A DNA stretch of 64,000 bases, from positions 4,323,702-4,387,701 of the forward strand of contig NC_090178.1 of the NCBI RefSeq assembly GCF_024679245.1, in the 5' to 3' direction. Position 1 is the stretch's first letter; each line of letters begins with the position of its first letter. Both the position numbers and the translations under genes were made by a program. This document shows, in pieces, positions 1 to 10,170 of the stretch. This DNA comes from Pseudorasbora parva. Its lineage: Eukaryota; Chordata; Actinopteri; Cypriniformes; Gobionidae. The notes under the pieces are model-generated. The model was not told the origin of the DNA, did not search any database, and worked only from the letters and a program-made list of their open reading frames with translations.

Positions 1-393
1 TTTGAGAATGTCCTTGAATTGATCATAATTGAGCAGTTTAAAGGTTCTGTTTCTGATCAAATTGTGCCGTATATTAGTGAATATTAGTGAACTCCTCCTG
101 AGGAGGCAGCGTCATTGGCTGATGAGTTTGTGCTCACTTGTAGAAGTAATACTGCTGTTGATTGGCGGGCACGGGAGGAAGTGAACGCGAGCCGTTTTAC
201 AAACAATATTCCACAAAGTGGTCGCATTTCTTCATGGAGATTTGATTCGTCTAAAACGTGTAATTATTGTCATGGAAAAGGACATTGGAAAGCTGACTGC
301 TCTATTCTTATAAACAAAACTAAACGTACTAATATGGCTATGATTAAGCCTGCTGCAGTCGCAAATTCTGTGAATTTAAGTGTTGACAAATGA
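1..393 (+). pseudogene. Gypsy-type retrotransposon gag remnant with SCAN-like segment and CCHC knuckle
   Basis: The frame starting at base 1 and the frame at 115-393 are two pieces of one gag protein. The first piece has a hydrophobic-acidic pattern (LELIIIEQF, then a DQIVPY stretch) like the SCAN-related capsid segment of Gmr1-type Gypsy gag. The second continues it with EEAASLADEFVL and ends with a zinc knuckle C-x2-C-x4-H-x4-C (CNYCHGKGHWKADC). The frames are separated by an exact 10-bp tandem duplication (71-80 and 81-90) that shifts the frame and creates stops. The 5' part of the element lies outside the window. SCAN kinship is family knowledge; the disruption is seen directly. Confidence 0.8.
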
Positions 394-404
394 AATTTGA
401 TTAT

Positions 405-1000
405 TTGATGATTGTTTTTCCACTTATGCTCCTTTCACTACAGAAGGTCGAGTCTCATTAGTGGATGGAGTTGAAGAGATCCCTGTTAAGATTTTATGAG
501 ATACAGGATCTATGGATTCTTTTATTTTAGAGTCCACTTTGCCATTTTCCTATCAGTCTAAAACCGGTGACAATGTTTTGGTTTGAGGAATTGATTTGAA
601 GATGTTAACAGTCCCTCTTCATAAAGTCAAGCTTCACTCTGATTTAGTGACTGGTGAAGTGACAGTAGGGTTGCGCCCTGCTTTGCCGATCAAAGGTGTT
701 CATCTCATTTTAGGAAACAAACTAGCAGGTGACCAGGTGTGGGCTAATGTACCCACTTCTCCTTTGCTTGCATCTACTGGAGAACTGGTTGAGCAGACAA
801 TTGTTGTCGACCCTGTGGATGTTGTAACTCGTGTCATGGGAAAAAACATTGAGAGTTTTGAGACGCATGATAATGAGTTTAATTCACCAAGTGCTGTACT
901 GCTTATACCTGAGTTGTCTCTTCCTCTGTCTACAGATGAGCTGAGTGAAGAACATTTAGATTCCTCGTCGGCTGAGCTGTTCACTGTTGCGCTCTCATGA
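405..1000 (+). pseudogene. Gypsy-type aspartic protease region, disrupted
   Basis: One reading frame runs through 422-1000 except for two TGA stops at 497-499 and 584-586. The first lies immediately before DTGS, the active-site motif of retropepsin-like proteases. The frame continues with hydrophobic beta-strand-like blocks (VKLHSDLVTGEVTVGL, then LILGNKLAG), typical of the protease part of fish Gypsy polyproteins, and then a poorly conserved linker. Both stops are where CGA (Arg) codons would be expected, consistent with CpG-to-TpG decay. No reverse transcriptase or RNase H follows, so the middle of pol is deleted. Confidence 0.75.
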
Positions 1001-1280
1001 TAATGTCTTGCTAGATAACGCCAGAGGAAGTTTTGTACAAGATGTCTTGTTGAAAGAATTGAGTCCTCATGATGAGAATTTTGTGGGGGACCCTATTGTT
1101 CAAGTGGTGGTTCCCACAAAATTGTGTGATCCCGCGTTGGAAGTCGCACACGAAAAGTCTGGTCATTCCAGGATGCGAAATACTTCTGATCGTGTTTTGC
1201 AAAAATTTCATCTGCAATTGAAGCGTGACATTTTCTCATGCATTAAAAAGGGTCACACTTGGCAACTGACTAGTAAGTAA
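987..1280 (+). pseudogene. Integrase zinc-binding (HHCC) domain remnant
   Basis: The frame ends with AHEKSGH, matching the H-x4-H half of the retroviral/Gypsy integrase zinc-binding domain. About 30 residues later comes CIKKGHTWQ where C-x2-C is expected, with the second Cys lost. The frame stops soon after, so the integrase catalytic core and C-terminus are absent. The junction at about 987-1000, where protease-side sequence abuts integrase-side sequence, marks a large internal deletion. Only a short untranslated stretch separates it from the polypurine tract and LTR. Confidence 0.7.
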
Positions 1281-1372
1281 AATTTGTTTTCTTTTCTTTC
1301 TTAGGTCCTGAAGTATTGAGGTATTGTGCTAACTCTTGTTTGTTACAGGGATTCTTGACAGACCCCTGTCTT

Positions 1373-1383
1373 AAGGGGAGGGG
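1373..1383 (+). promoter_or_regulatory. Polypurine tract of the Gypsy element
   Basis: An 11-base A/G run sits directly against the LTR terminal TGTGACG, the position where second-strand priming occurs in LTR retrotransposons. This fixes the element as plus-strand and the LTR as the 3' copy. Confidence 0.75.
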
Positions 1384-1778
1384 TGTGACGACTGTTTAGT
1401 GGGGTTTCCCTAGTTTGAGGACTCTGGTTGGCTGGCTCTGCCCTTAACTGGCTGTCTTCAGATGGTTTGATTCAGCACACCTGCTGCTGACTTCCTGTTG
1501 AGCCTTGTTAAAAGGAGTCTGTGAAAAAGACCCAGAGGCGGCAGGCTGGACTTGATTATTGTTTTACGTTTGTTTGACTTTGTTTCTTTGGTACATCCAA
1601 CACTACATCAGCACATTACCCTTTCATGCATTCCTTACACAACACACTGATTCCTGACTGTTACATTTAATACGGTTTCTTTTCTGTATAGTTCTATTTT
1701 GTTAATACATTTCGTATTTTATTTCGGCTTTCGTGTGTGTCCCAATCTTTGTTGCCCTTTGAGCCCCGGGGCGTAACA
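1384..1778 (+). mobile_element. 3' LTR of the Gypsy-type element (395 bp)
   Basis: It begins TGTGACG and ends CGTAACA, an imperfect terminal inverted repeat in the TG...CA form of LTRs. It follows a polypurine tract. An A/T-rich TATA-like stretch and GT-rich downstream sequence are present. The 5' LTR is outside the window, so LTR-LTR divergence cannot be read here. Confidence 0.8.
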
Positions 1779-2400
1779 CTTGTGTACATAAATGACATGA
1801 AATATTGAGAATAAATGATTTTATTACGTTAAAAGAGAGAAAGAAAATCACTTGTCTGCGATGATTAACCAACCCAAAGGAGTCCAGAGAGACTGCTGTA
1901 AAAATGATTTGTCAAAGTTGTAACAGTGTTAATTTACTATCATTCAGATATTTTTAATAAATAATAAAAAATAAATAAAAGGATTTTTCAACATAAATGT
2001 TTTTAAGATTACTTTTTTTTTTGGTCCTTTTATTAATAAAATGTATTTTTTTTATGTGTATAATTTTTTAATATTTTATTTCAGTTAAAGCAACAAAAAT
2101 ACTTTTTTCTGGTTTTAGGTTCACATAACTGTAATATAAATTGTAAATGCAACAAAGATTTTTTAAGCAGGTTTATTTTTCCCAGTGTATTGCAAATATT
2201 AAGGAAAACTGTCAGGATATTCATTATTTAATGTATGATCTATAGGCCATGCATTAGTGTTGTTTTTGTCTTGCTTTCTCAGGATAACCCAAGATAAACC
2301 TCCAGACTGTTTTCTTGGGTTATGTTGACACCACAAGAGAAATAAATAATATATAATATAAAATAAATAATTTTGAGAAAACAAGACAGAACAATAATAA
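1779..2400. other. A/T-rich intergenic DNA, nothing recognised
   Basis: The stretch holds homopolymer T and A runs and no coding frame with recognisable content. No terminal repeats were found. Confidence 0.6.
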
Positions 2401-2720
2401 TGCACGGTGTGTGTGAGCCGTTCTTTTTCTACTCTTGAGTCTATGGCAGCCAATAGAATCGTTTGGGGGAAAGTTATGAAATTTGGCACACAGATAGAAG
2501 ACAGTCTCCACTGACACCGTAGCAATTTTGGAGTCTCTGACTCCCTCAATCCCAAAGTTATGGAATTCAAGTCAATTTGTCAAACCGTTTTTTGAATAAC
2601 TCACAAACTAATCTGTTGAAGAGCACACCAAAAGGATCGTGAGGCTATATCTCCACAATAAAATAGCGTATTGGACATTAAGAAAATATCTGACTTCAAA
2701 AAGTTCACATCTAGGCTTAA

Positions 2721-3371
2721 AGGTGCACTATGCAACTTTCCGTCCACTGGAGGGCGCCTATTCAAAACAAAGGTGTAGTTTGATGACGCCAAGTGTGAGC
2801 ACAGTATCTTGGGACATGTGGTCTTCACCTCACAGCCGGTGGAAAATAGGACTCGGACAGAAATCATGTTCATGGATGCGGTTATTAACGTTACTGTAGT
2901 GTAAAGCAGAGCAGGACCGAGTGTTGTGGAGCTGAGCACGGAACTTTTTATTAACACGGGACGGGACACATTTGCCGGGCGCACGCTCTTCCGCTTTTTC
3001 CGGTCATGACTATAAGGTAAAGCCAGCAGCTCTGTTTATCATATTAGATACATTTAAGTGTGTTTAAAATGATGTTCTGACGTTACTCTGTGTGTTTGCT
3101 CGGCGCTGCTGTGACTTGTTCACACTGCTAAGAGAAAAGCTCTTTACGCAGAATAAACCCGAGGGTAGCGCAGATATGACGCGATTGACAGGCGACTCCC
3201 TCAAACGCTATGGTGACACGTCCCGGTCCTTAGTTAAAATAGCAATTTTCTCACAATTTACAAATAGTTGGAAACATTTGGGATATTGTAGGTACTCAAC
3301 TGAACAAAATATATAACACTGGCCTAGTGGTTTTTGGATATTTTACTGCAAAAATTCTACAAAGTGCACCT
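2721..3371. mobile_element. TTAA-flanked non-autonomous DNA element, 651 bp
   Basis: Terminal inverted repeats AGGTGCACTATG / AGTGCACCT lie between two TTAA tetranucleotides (2717-2720 and 3372-3375). TTAA target duplication is the hallmark of piggyBac-type (and Kolobok) transposition. No transposase frame is present, so it is a MITE-like passenger. It sits inside the surrounding 2401-4278 repeat. Confidence 0.7.
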
Positions 3372-3420
3372 TTAAGTTATGGCTGAAGGCAAACCAAAAC
3401 TGTAACCATTTTTAAATATC

Positions 3421-3595
<175 letters not shown>

Positions 3596-4278
3596 TGCTT
3601 GTATGTATATGTATGACATATGTATATGGCTTTGAAATGATTTGGAAAATCCCAACCAGGGACAGGAGTTGATAATTAGCACTAGCTATAAACTCTATAT
3701 GCTGCGCATCATTTGCAGTACTTGTATTGTAGCGATGTCTGTATGCATTGTCCCTGTTAAATAAACAAATAAATAAATAGATAAAAAGTATTCTGACCAA
3801 ATTGGAGGCTACCTGCACAGTTTCGGTGCAGTGCCACCTAGTGTTCAGGAGATATAAAATTATATGGTCTCTTTAGATTTTTTGCAGCATGTCAAGTCGA
3901 ACGATTCACATTTTGGGTGTCAGCCATTTTGAATGTTGTCATAAAAGCTATATTTTATAGTTTAACACATTGGTGAGTCGTAACAAAACTTGGTATGTGT
4001 CTTCGGCACAATTCCCTGATGGTACTCAAAAAGTGTGTAGTTTCAGGGCAAATGTTACAATACAATTTCCTAAACCACTAATGACTTCTGATTAAATTAG
4101 CCTACTGTAATAAAATCGATTCCTTGGGCCATGCCAAGTACATAAATACCAATTTTGCCATAGTCGGATGAACTTCCTGTCCGCCATTTGGATTTTCTTT
4201 AAAAAACCTACTTTTTTGAGCACCTCATAGACCGTTTGGTCCGTTGGCCACAGTTGGTCTGTTAAAGGCCATATTTTA

Positions 4279-4605
4279 ACGATCTTAGCGCATGGTCTAA
4301 AGCGCACGGTGTGAGTGCACCTAGGGCGTGTCCGAATCCATTTTACTAGTCTATTGACGGAAAAAAATGTTCAGTGCGCCCAAAGCATGGTATAAAACAA
4401 TTGTCATTATTCTCTTAATTAGTAATTAAGGGCGTAATGTGTTTTGGGCTGTGTTTTGGGGCGTAACGTGCCATAAACCAATCAGAGTCTCATCTCCCAT
4501 TCCCTTTAAAAGCCAGTTGCGCTCGCACCATGACGGATATTTACAGTGAGGAAAGACAACGCTTCTCCAGAGAGGAATCCTTTTATTTTTAATATTTAAA
4601 AATGT
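4279..4605 (-). repeat. Repeat family A, copy 1
   Basis: The reverse complement of this segment matches 48703-49250 plus 51255-51385, and part of it matches 41283-41425. Shared landmarks are GGATTCGGACA-like, CCAATCAGAGTCTCATCTCC and AACGCTTCTCCAGAGA-like blocks. It is non-coding. It is probably a non-autonomous DNA transposon, class undetermined. Confidence 0.7.
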
Positions 4606-5534
4606 GTTACCCTGTTGAGTTACACAAACCTCATTATTCAGTAAAGGAGGTGATATTTTTCTGCATGCATGCAACATCTAAATTGCAAAAACCACCACGA
4701 CAACAACAAAAATCCTTATATTCTCCAGTCTGGAGCCTGAATGCACCAGCCGAGTGGAAAAGGACTGCTAACGGACAGCCTTCTCCAGATACATTAGGAG
4801 TGTGAGCCGAAGCAATATCACGAGTGTGCTGTACTGTTGGAGCAGTTGTGTAGGTGTGAGAGAATTTGAACAGAAAAATGACAATGATAAACCAAAGCAG
4901 GTCGCAGAGACTATAAAAGTAAGGCCTCCAAAAATCTTGACACTTATCGAAAAACGTGATTGCATTTGAAAAGGTCTCGGGCTGACACAAAGAACTTTGA
5001 ATGGATGAGGGACACTGGGGTTCGGATAGCAATCTCGCAATGGAAATTATACCGCATCTGCTCTGTCGAAGTCTTTCTCTCTCTCTGACCATCAAAAACA
5101 AACACAAAGGACAACAGAACAGAAGATTCGGATCAATCGTCATCCTTAGAAATGAATGTGAACTATTACATGCTGTCTTTAACACTTGCATGCATATTAA
5201 ATGAAACAATGAAGCATTAATGTGTGATAAATGCAACATATCAGGACAAAATTATTCAAAGCCGTGGCAAGATTCATAAGGACTCTGCACCGTTTCACAA
5301 TTGATTTCACTGACAGATGCCAAATGAGCGTATGCTGGCAGAACATTTTTCACGCACAGTAAGGCTCAAAGCACTTTACACTCATAAACAGTTAAATTAG
5401 AGGTCAAATTGTATTATTAAAGCATGTGATCAAAAGGCCCACACAAGCATATCTCTTGAAAAGAGTTGAGTGTACTTGCATATGCAGGATCGTTTCCCCC
5501 GCAATACTCGATCATTATTCTTTAAAAAAATAAT
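4606..5534. other. Non-coding DNA, no recognised feature
   Basis: Overlapping open frames on both strands (for example 4634-5239 minus) show no domain, signal peptide or splice context. I see no terminal repeats. Confidence 0.5.
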
Positions 5535-5588
5535 AAAAGGTGAGTAAATAATGGCATTTTTCATTTTTGAGTGAACTGCCCCTTTAAA
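5535..5588. repeat. Repeat family B end fragment
   Basis: AGGTGAGTAAATAATGG followed by a TTTTTGAGTGAACT block and CCCTTTAA is the terminal part of a very common cyprinid dispersed repeat. It recurs near 6800-6871, 10845-10900, 14492-14560, 29098-29150 and 60423-60600. Confidence 0.65.
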
Positions 5589-5990
5589 GGCTCAATTCCA
5601 AGCTCAGTATCATACAGAGTTTACCATATTGATATTCAAATGCTGTTGCGACGTCCCTTCACTTCAGTCAGGGCAGCCATCAATCTACAGATGACAGTCA
5701 ACACCCTGTTAGAGCACAATTCTCCAGAGTCGCTGACCTTGTGAGCGTACGTGTGAATATTCCCGCCAAAATTACCATCAACGGCGCGAGACGGTGTCAA
5801 AACCACAACCAAAGTCCTCGTCATGAACATAACAGCAGTTCAGCAGCACCCCAGGTGGGTTTATACGGCTGTCCTTTTAGAAACGCATAAATATGAATAT
5901 GCATAAATATAGAAATTAGTCAGTCTTTGCTCAGCGACTGACAAGTAACTAACAAAACAACTGATGCAACAAAACAACACAGAATTATTC
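5589..5990. other. Non-coding DNA, nothing recognised
   Basis: Mixed-composition sequence without terminal repeats or coding signal. Confidence 0.5.
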
Positions 5991-5994
5991 AAAT

Positions 5995-6185
5995 CCACTT
6001 ATGTTGTTGTAGTGTTTTCCCTCCAAAATGATGTCACTTCCTGGAGGATGATGTCATTAGGAACTGGTTAATTAAGTTAATTTTTTCTTTTTTATACAAA
6101 AGACTAACAGGACGGTAAGTGATATGGATTATACAGGCCTAAACATATACATTTATTTTCTTCTAAGATATATTTAGAAATTCCA
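5995..6185 (+). repeat. Left arm of a 1.8-kb inverted repeat
   Basis: This arm (GTTTTCCCTCCAAAAT ... ATGTCACTTCCTGG ... GGATTATACAGGCCTAAA) matches the reverse complement of about 7660-7835 at roughly 80% by eye. Between the arms lie the 6332-6702 MITE and a Tc1 copy. The arms may be the ends of one old transposon that later received insertions, or two opposed copies of a repeat. Confidence 0.65.
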
Positions 6186-6331
6186 AGACAATATTTCCAA
6201 GAAAAATGTTTTATTTGAAGCATTTAAACCTGGGAAAACCTGATAAACACATGTTTATAACACATAAAGATGCATATGTGTAATATATATGTATGTGTGT
6301 GTTAGGCACACATACATATATAGGGCACTAA

Positions 6332-6702
6332 GGCACTAAAGACTTCGTTACAAAGTCCATCTCACTACAGTGGCTGTACAATAATTGTACCAAGAACAGT
6401 TTTTGTGCGCAAAAAAAAATCAAAATAATGACTTTATCTGCCAAGATATTGTCTTCCGTGTAGGTCTCGGACGAGAACTCCCGCGATAGCGGCGCTCCTC
6501 CTCTTCCGGGTCATGTATTCGCTATGATTCGAACGGCGGAGCTGCGTCATATTCTCGCGCATGCGTCGAGTTCACGTCAATAATTTGGTGGATTATATCG
6601 TTATTTTGATTTTTGTGCGCACAATAACTATTTTCGTCGCATTGTAAAATTATTGTACAGCCACTGTAGTGAGATGGACTTTGTAACGAAGTCTTTAGTG
6701 CC
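6332..6702. mobile_element. MITE with about 110-bp terminal inverted repeats
   Basis: Both ends read inward GGCACTAAAGACTTCGTTAC and continue through CAGTGGCTGTACAATAATT with good symmetry for about 55 bp, then weaker symmetry to about 110 bp. The centre is G+C-rich. There is no coding capacity. A clear target duplication was not found, because the left flank itself contains a second GGCACTAA. Class undetermined. Confidence 0.7.
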
Positions 6703-6779
6703 GTTATGGGTCTTGTGAGTGGGAATGTACTGAATGCCAATGGAGGCCTTTCTGAAGCTTTTCTCAGCTTTCAACTAAA

Positions 6780-6871
6780 ATATCTTCATTTGTGTTCTGA
6801 AGATGAAGGTGTGCCAGGTGTCCAACGACATGAGGGGGAGTAATTCATTTTTGGGTGAACTAACCCTTTAA
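6780..6871. repeat. Repeat family B end fragment
   Basis: It carries the GACATGAGGGGGAGTAATTC, TTTTTGGGTGAACTAACCC and TTTAA blocks of family B and directly abuts the Tc1 remnant. Confidence 0.7.
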
Positions 6872-7680
6872 ATGTTTCACTCTTTGTTATATTGCAGCCA
6901 TTTGCTAAAATCATTTAAGTTCAAATTTTTTCTCATTAATGTACACACAGTGTACTTGTCCCTGTACAGTGTACAGTCCACACATATTGACAGAAAACAC
7001 AATTGTTGACATTTTTGCAGATTTATTAAAAAAAGGAAAACTGAAAAATCAGTATTTAGTAGAAGCAGTTTTGATCTAATACAGCCTTGAGTCTTTTTTG
7101 GGCACACGTTTTCCACACCTGGATTTGGGGATCCTCTGCCATTCCTCCAGCAGATCCTCTTCAGTTCTGTCAGGTCAGATGGTAAACGTTGGTGGACTGC
7201 CATTTTCAGGTCTCTCCAGAGATGCTCAATTGGGTTTAAGTCAGGGCTCTGGCTGGCCCATTCAAGAACAGTCACGGAGTTGGTTGTGAAGCCACTCCTT
7301 CATTATTTGAGCTGTGTGCTTCGGGTCATTATCTTGTTGGAAGGTGAACCTTCGATCTTGAGCACTCTGGAGAAGGTTTTCGTCCAGGATATCCCTTTAC
7401 TTGGCTGCATTCATCTTTGCCTCGATTGCAACCAGTCGCCCTGTCCCTGAAGCTGAAACACACCCCCACAGCATGATGCTGCCACCACCATGCTTCAGTG
7501 TTCAGACTGTATTTTTACAGGTGATATTTTTCTCCACACATACCGCTTAGAATTAAGGCCAACAAGTTCTATCTTGGTCTAATCAGACCAGAGAATCTTA
7601 TTTCTCACCATCTTGGAGTCCTTCAGGTGTTTTTTAGCTGGACTCAAATGAAGGTGTAGAACCGCCTCAATATTTCTTAG
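6872..7680 (-). pseudogene. Tc1/mariner transposase remnant
   Basis: On the minus strand the DD34E transposase is recognisable. From 7500 downward there is a [12 protein letters not shown] block, then AKMNAAK followed by a stop, then [10 protein letters not shown] (second catalytic Asp). In another frame [13 protein letters not shown] follows (catalytic Glu). A frameshift near 7275 separates the last two blocks. The N-terminal helix-turn-helix part is missing. The remaining minus-strand 3' part is non-coding Tc1 tail. It is dead. Confidence 0.88.
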
Positions 7681-7835
7681 AAAAATCAATTTATATTTAG
7701 ACCTGTGTAATCAATATCACTTTCCATCCTGCTGGTGTTTTGTAAAAAAAAAAAAAAAAAAAAAGCCAGTTCCTTCATAACATCATCCCCCAGGAAGTGA
7801 CATAATTTTGGAGGGAAAACAACAACAACAACATT
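7660..7835 (-). repeat. Right arm of the 1.8-kb inverted repeat
   Basis: It is the partner of 5995-6185 in opposite orientation. It includes a 21-base A run and a CAACAACAACAAC tract at its outer edge. Confidence 0.65.
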
Positions 7836-7867
7836 AGAATATGAACATGAATAACATGAGATCAAAA

Positions 7868-7870
<3 letters not shown>

Positions 7871-7901
<31 letters not shown>
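7871..7901. repeat. (TA)n microsatellite
   Basis: A short pure TA array. Confidence 0.95.
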
Positions 7902-7904
<3 letters not shown>

Positions 7905-8229
7905 TATACACACACACGTGTTTACAATGTGTGTAAATAATGCATATATGTATATTCAATCCAATCAAACCAAAGTAGTGAAATGCATTTGTAACTAACA
8001 CGGTTTACCTCTTCCAAAACTGTAAAATATTGTCAAATACAAAAATGTACTCTACAGTAGGAATGACCCAACAGGCTACATCAAGTGTGTTATTTCTAAA
8101 CAATTCTCTACTAAGTTTCCCCACGCAAATCACCTCTCCCAGTAGAGAACATAAACCACTAATGTGCATGTCCACGCAAACACCTTTCCTCCAGCACTGC
8201 AGTGCACTGAGCATGCTATAAATCACCTT

Positions 8230-8450
8230 ATATTATCATAGCGCTCTAGTAGGCTCCGCCCCTGTGTGCTCACGATTGGCCAAGTCTCCTCCTTGATGCC
8301 CGACCCCCTTCATCGACGCTCGCTGACTGGTGGAGCAGGTTCTCCTTGAGCTGTCAATCAGGCGCTTCTTTCGTGCTCCGCTCTGAAGCGATGCACAGTG
8401 ATTCTGATTCACTGAACAGCACAACATCCCACTAAACCGTCCGACCTGTC
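8230..8450 (+). promoter_or_regulatory. Putative promoter of the signal-peptide gene
   Basis: A repeat-free, more G+C-rich stretch contains a GC box (GGCTCCGCCCC, 8252-8262), an inverted CCAAT box (ATTGG, 8275-8279) and further C-rich motifs. It lies 350-550 bp upstream of the first coding ATG on the same strand. No canonical TATA box is seen. The transcription start is inferred to lie between about 8300 and 8500. Confidence 0.45.
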
Positions 8451-8714
8451 GGGTTTCTTTTTATCTGTGGATGCTCTTGCTTTGAATATAACAATCTGAG
8501 GAGGTGCATGTATTAGAATTTCCCTTTCTTTTTTGCGCAAGGATTTATTTATCCATCCTCTGGCACTCCAAACGCCAACAGACTGTGTTTGGTCTCCTTG
8601 CAAAGGGTCACTTGGAGGAATCGACCCGTCTTGTGGCACTCCTGACACACTTGGAAGATTTGTGGACTGCGGACGTTTCGTGAAATAGGACACACGGACG
8701 GACAACTGCGGTTT

Positions 8715-8741
8715 ATGCGTGTTCCCGTTCATAGAAGATAA
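8715..8741 (+). promoter_or_regulatory. Upstream ORF in the 5' leader
   Basis: A short ATG-initiated frame of eight codons plus stop lies 58 bases upstream of the main ATG and does not overlap it. If it is in the mature leader it could damp translation of the main frame. Confidence 0.35.
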
Positions 8742-8799
8742 AAACGGACTGTTGCTGCAAGAACTGACACTGAGAAATAACAAACAATCAACTCAGAAC

Positions 8800-8857
8800 A
8801 TGAGCTGCGCAATGTTGCGACACGCGCTCGCTTTGCTCTTGGCGTTGCTGTGGAAAG
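8800..8857 (+). CDS. First coding exon: signal peptide of an unidentified secreted or membrane protein
   Basis: The ATG at 8800 has A at -3. The 19 complete codons give a short polar N-region (Met-Ser-Cys-Ala-Met-Leu-Arg-His), then a Leu/Ala-rich hydrophobic core (ALALLLALLW), the pattern of a cleavable signal peptide. The exon ends AAAG and is followed by GTAAGTT, a near-perfect donor, leaving the intron in phase 1. Signal peptide exons ending in phase 1 before a long intron are common in Ig-superfamily, Eph-receptor and other neural surface genes. The sequence alone does not identify the gene. A GTG-started upstream extension in the same frame exists, but GTG is not a plausible vertebrate start here. 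No second exon is found in the remaining 55 kb. Confidence 0.6.
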
Positions 8858-8863
8858 GTAAGT

Positions 8864-9165
8864 TGCCAATCTTAAAGCATTCTTCTGTAGAGAACATGTT
8901 CCTCACTCGTTCCTTGCTCCATTCTTTGCTGGGACCTGGAGTGGAATACTAATGCGGCTCCGAGGGTCTACCTGCCAATGAATCATGTGTGTGAGTGTGT
9001 GTGTGTGTATGCGTGTGTGATCAAATCATAGAGACAAGTGCGCTCCACAACACACGAGTTCTGCATATTAACACTTTGCTTGTGGAAAAAACATCTATCC
9101 AGCTCTCCTCGTTTCTATCTCCGTGCGTAACAAGTCAGCGGATGCCTTTACAGATATTGTGACCA
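8864..9165. other. Start of the intron, no further feature
   Basis: Unique-looking sequence with a short TG array near 8992-9020. No repeat termini were seen. Confidence 0.5.
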
Positions 9166-9169
9166 TATT

Positions 9170-10170
9170 TGTATCGGTTTTTATGGCCAAGATCGATGCT
9201 TTTTTCTGTTTTCTCTTTGTGAAGTGTCCGATAATATCACAAACAGCTGATTAACACAAGCATTATCAATTACTTATTATATAGTATAATGCTGTTCATA
9301 TTAATTAATCGTTTTTAGGTGCTTAATATTTTTATGTATGCCTAATGTTTTATTTAGGTGCATATTAATTCATGTATAAATGCGTTCATTTAAACAAAAA
9401 TCCTTTGGCATTTATTATACTATTTATATTGATTTAATTATAATATAAGATGGTCACAGATTTGCACAGTGGTGTGATGCTGTTGTTGGGTGTGATACTT
9501 TAGAGACCCAGCAGATGGCATTAATCAATACACCCGATATTCAGAAACCGATAATGGTTATTTTTAATTGACTGATATGCAGTATAATAATGATAATAAT
9601 AATAATAATAACTACCTTAATTTTGACTCATCATGAATATTTTTTTATCATTGCTGTTGTGGTTCTTGCTGTTGTTGTATTAAAATTGCCATTTAATTAT
9701 ATTATATATTTATATATATTTTATAATATTTTTAGCATATATTGTACTAATATTTAATGTAATTTTAATTGTATATTTATTTTTATAATTTAGTAATTGT
9801 GGTGTTTTTTATAGGCCCATAGGTGGTATTTATCGGTAAAACCGATATTCATTAACCGATAAAACATTTTTTCCTACTTTGAAGTGTCTGATACACAAAT
9901 AATAATAATTAAATATGAATTAGTGACTCATCATGAATATTTTATTATTGCTGTTGTGATTTCTCCTGATGTTGGTATATTAATATTCCCATATGTATTG
10001 TTATTATATTAGCATATATTATATTAATATGAATTGTAGTCTATATTTATATATTTTAAGTGATAATTTTTACAGTGATGTAATGTTGTTGTTTGTTGCT
10101 GTTCTTTAGAGATCCAGCAAACGGCTCTTATCGGTTGAACCAATATTCACTGATATTCAAGGATCTACAT
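9170..10170. repeat. Diverged tandem duplication of an AT-rich unit with hAT-like CCGATA motifs
   Basis: 9465-9790 and 9890-10165 share blocks in similar order: GACTCATCATGAATATTTTT, ATTGCTGTTGTG, then TTTAGAGACCCAGCA/TTTAGAGATCCAGCA next to paired CCGATATTCA-type motifs. A third, weaker copy of TTGAAGTGTCYGAT lies at about 9222. The CCGATA-rich ends resemble the ends of a hAT-like family also present at 47094-47570. No coding. Confidence 0.5.

Noticed and set aside
4634..5239. 201-codon minus-strand open frame
   Set aside because: No domain or splice signal, several overlapping frames in both directions, and the composition of non-coding DNA.
8719..8799. N-terminal extension of the signal-peptide exon
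   Set aside because: It begins at GTG rather than ATG. The ATG at 8800 places the hydrophobic core at the normal signal peptide position.
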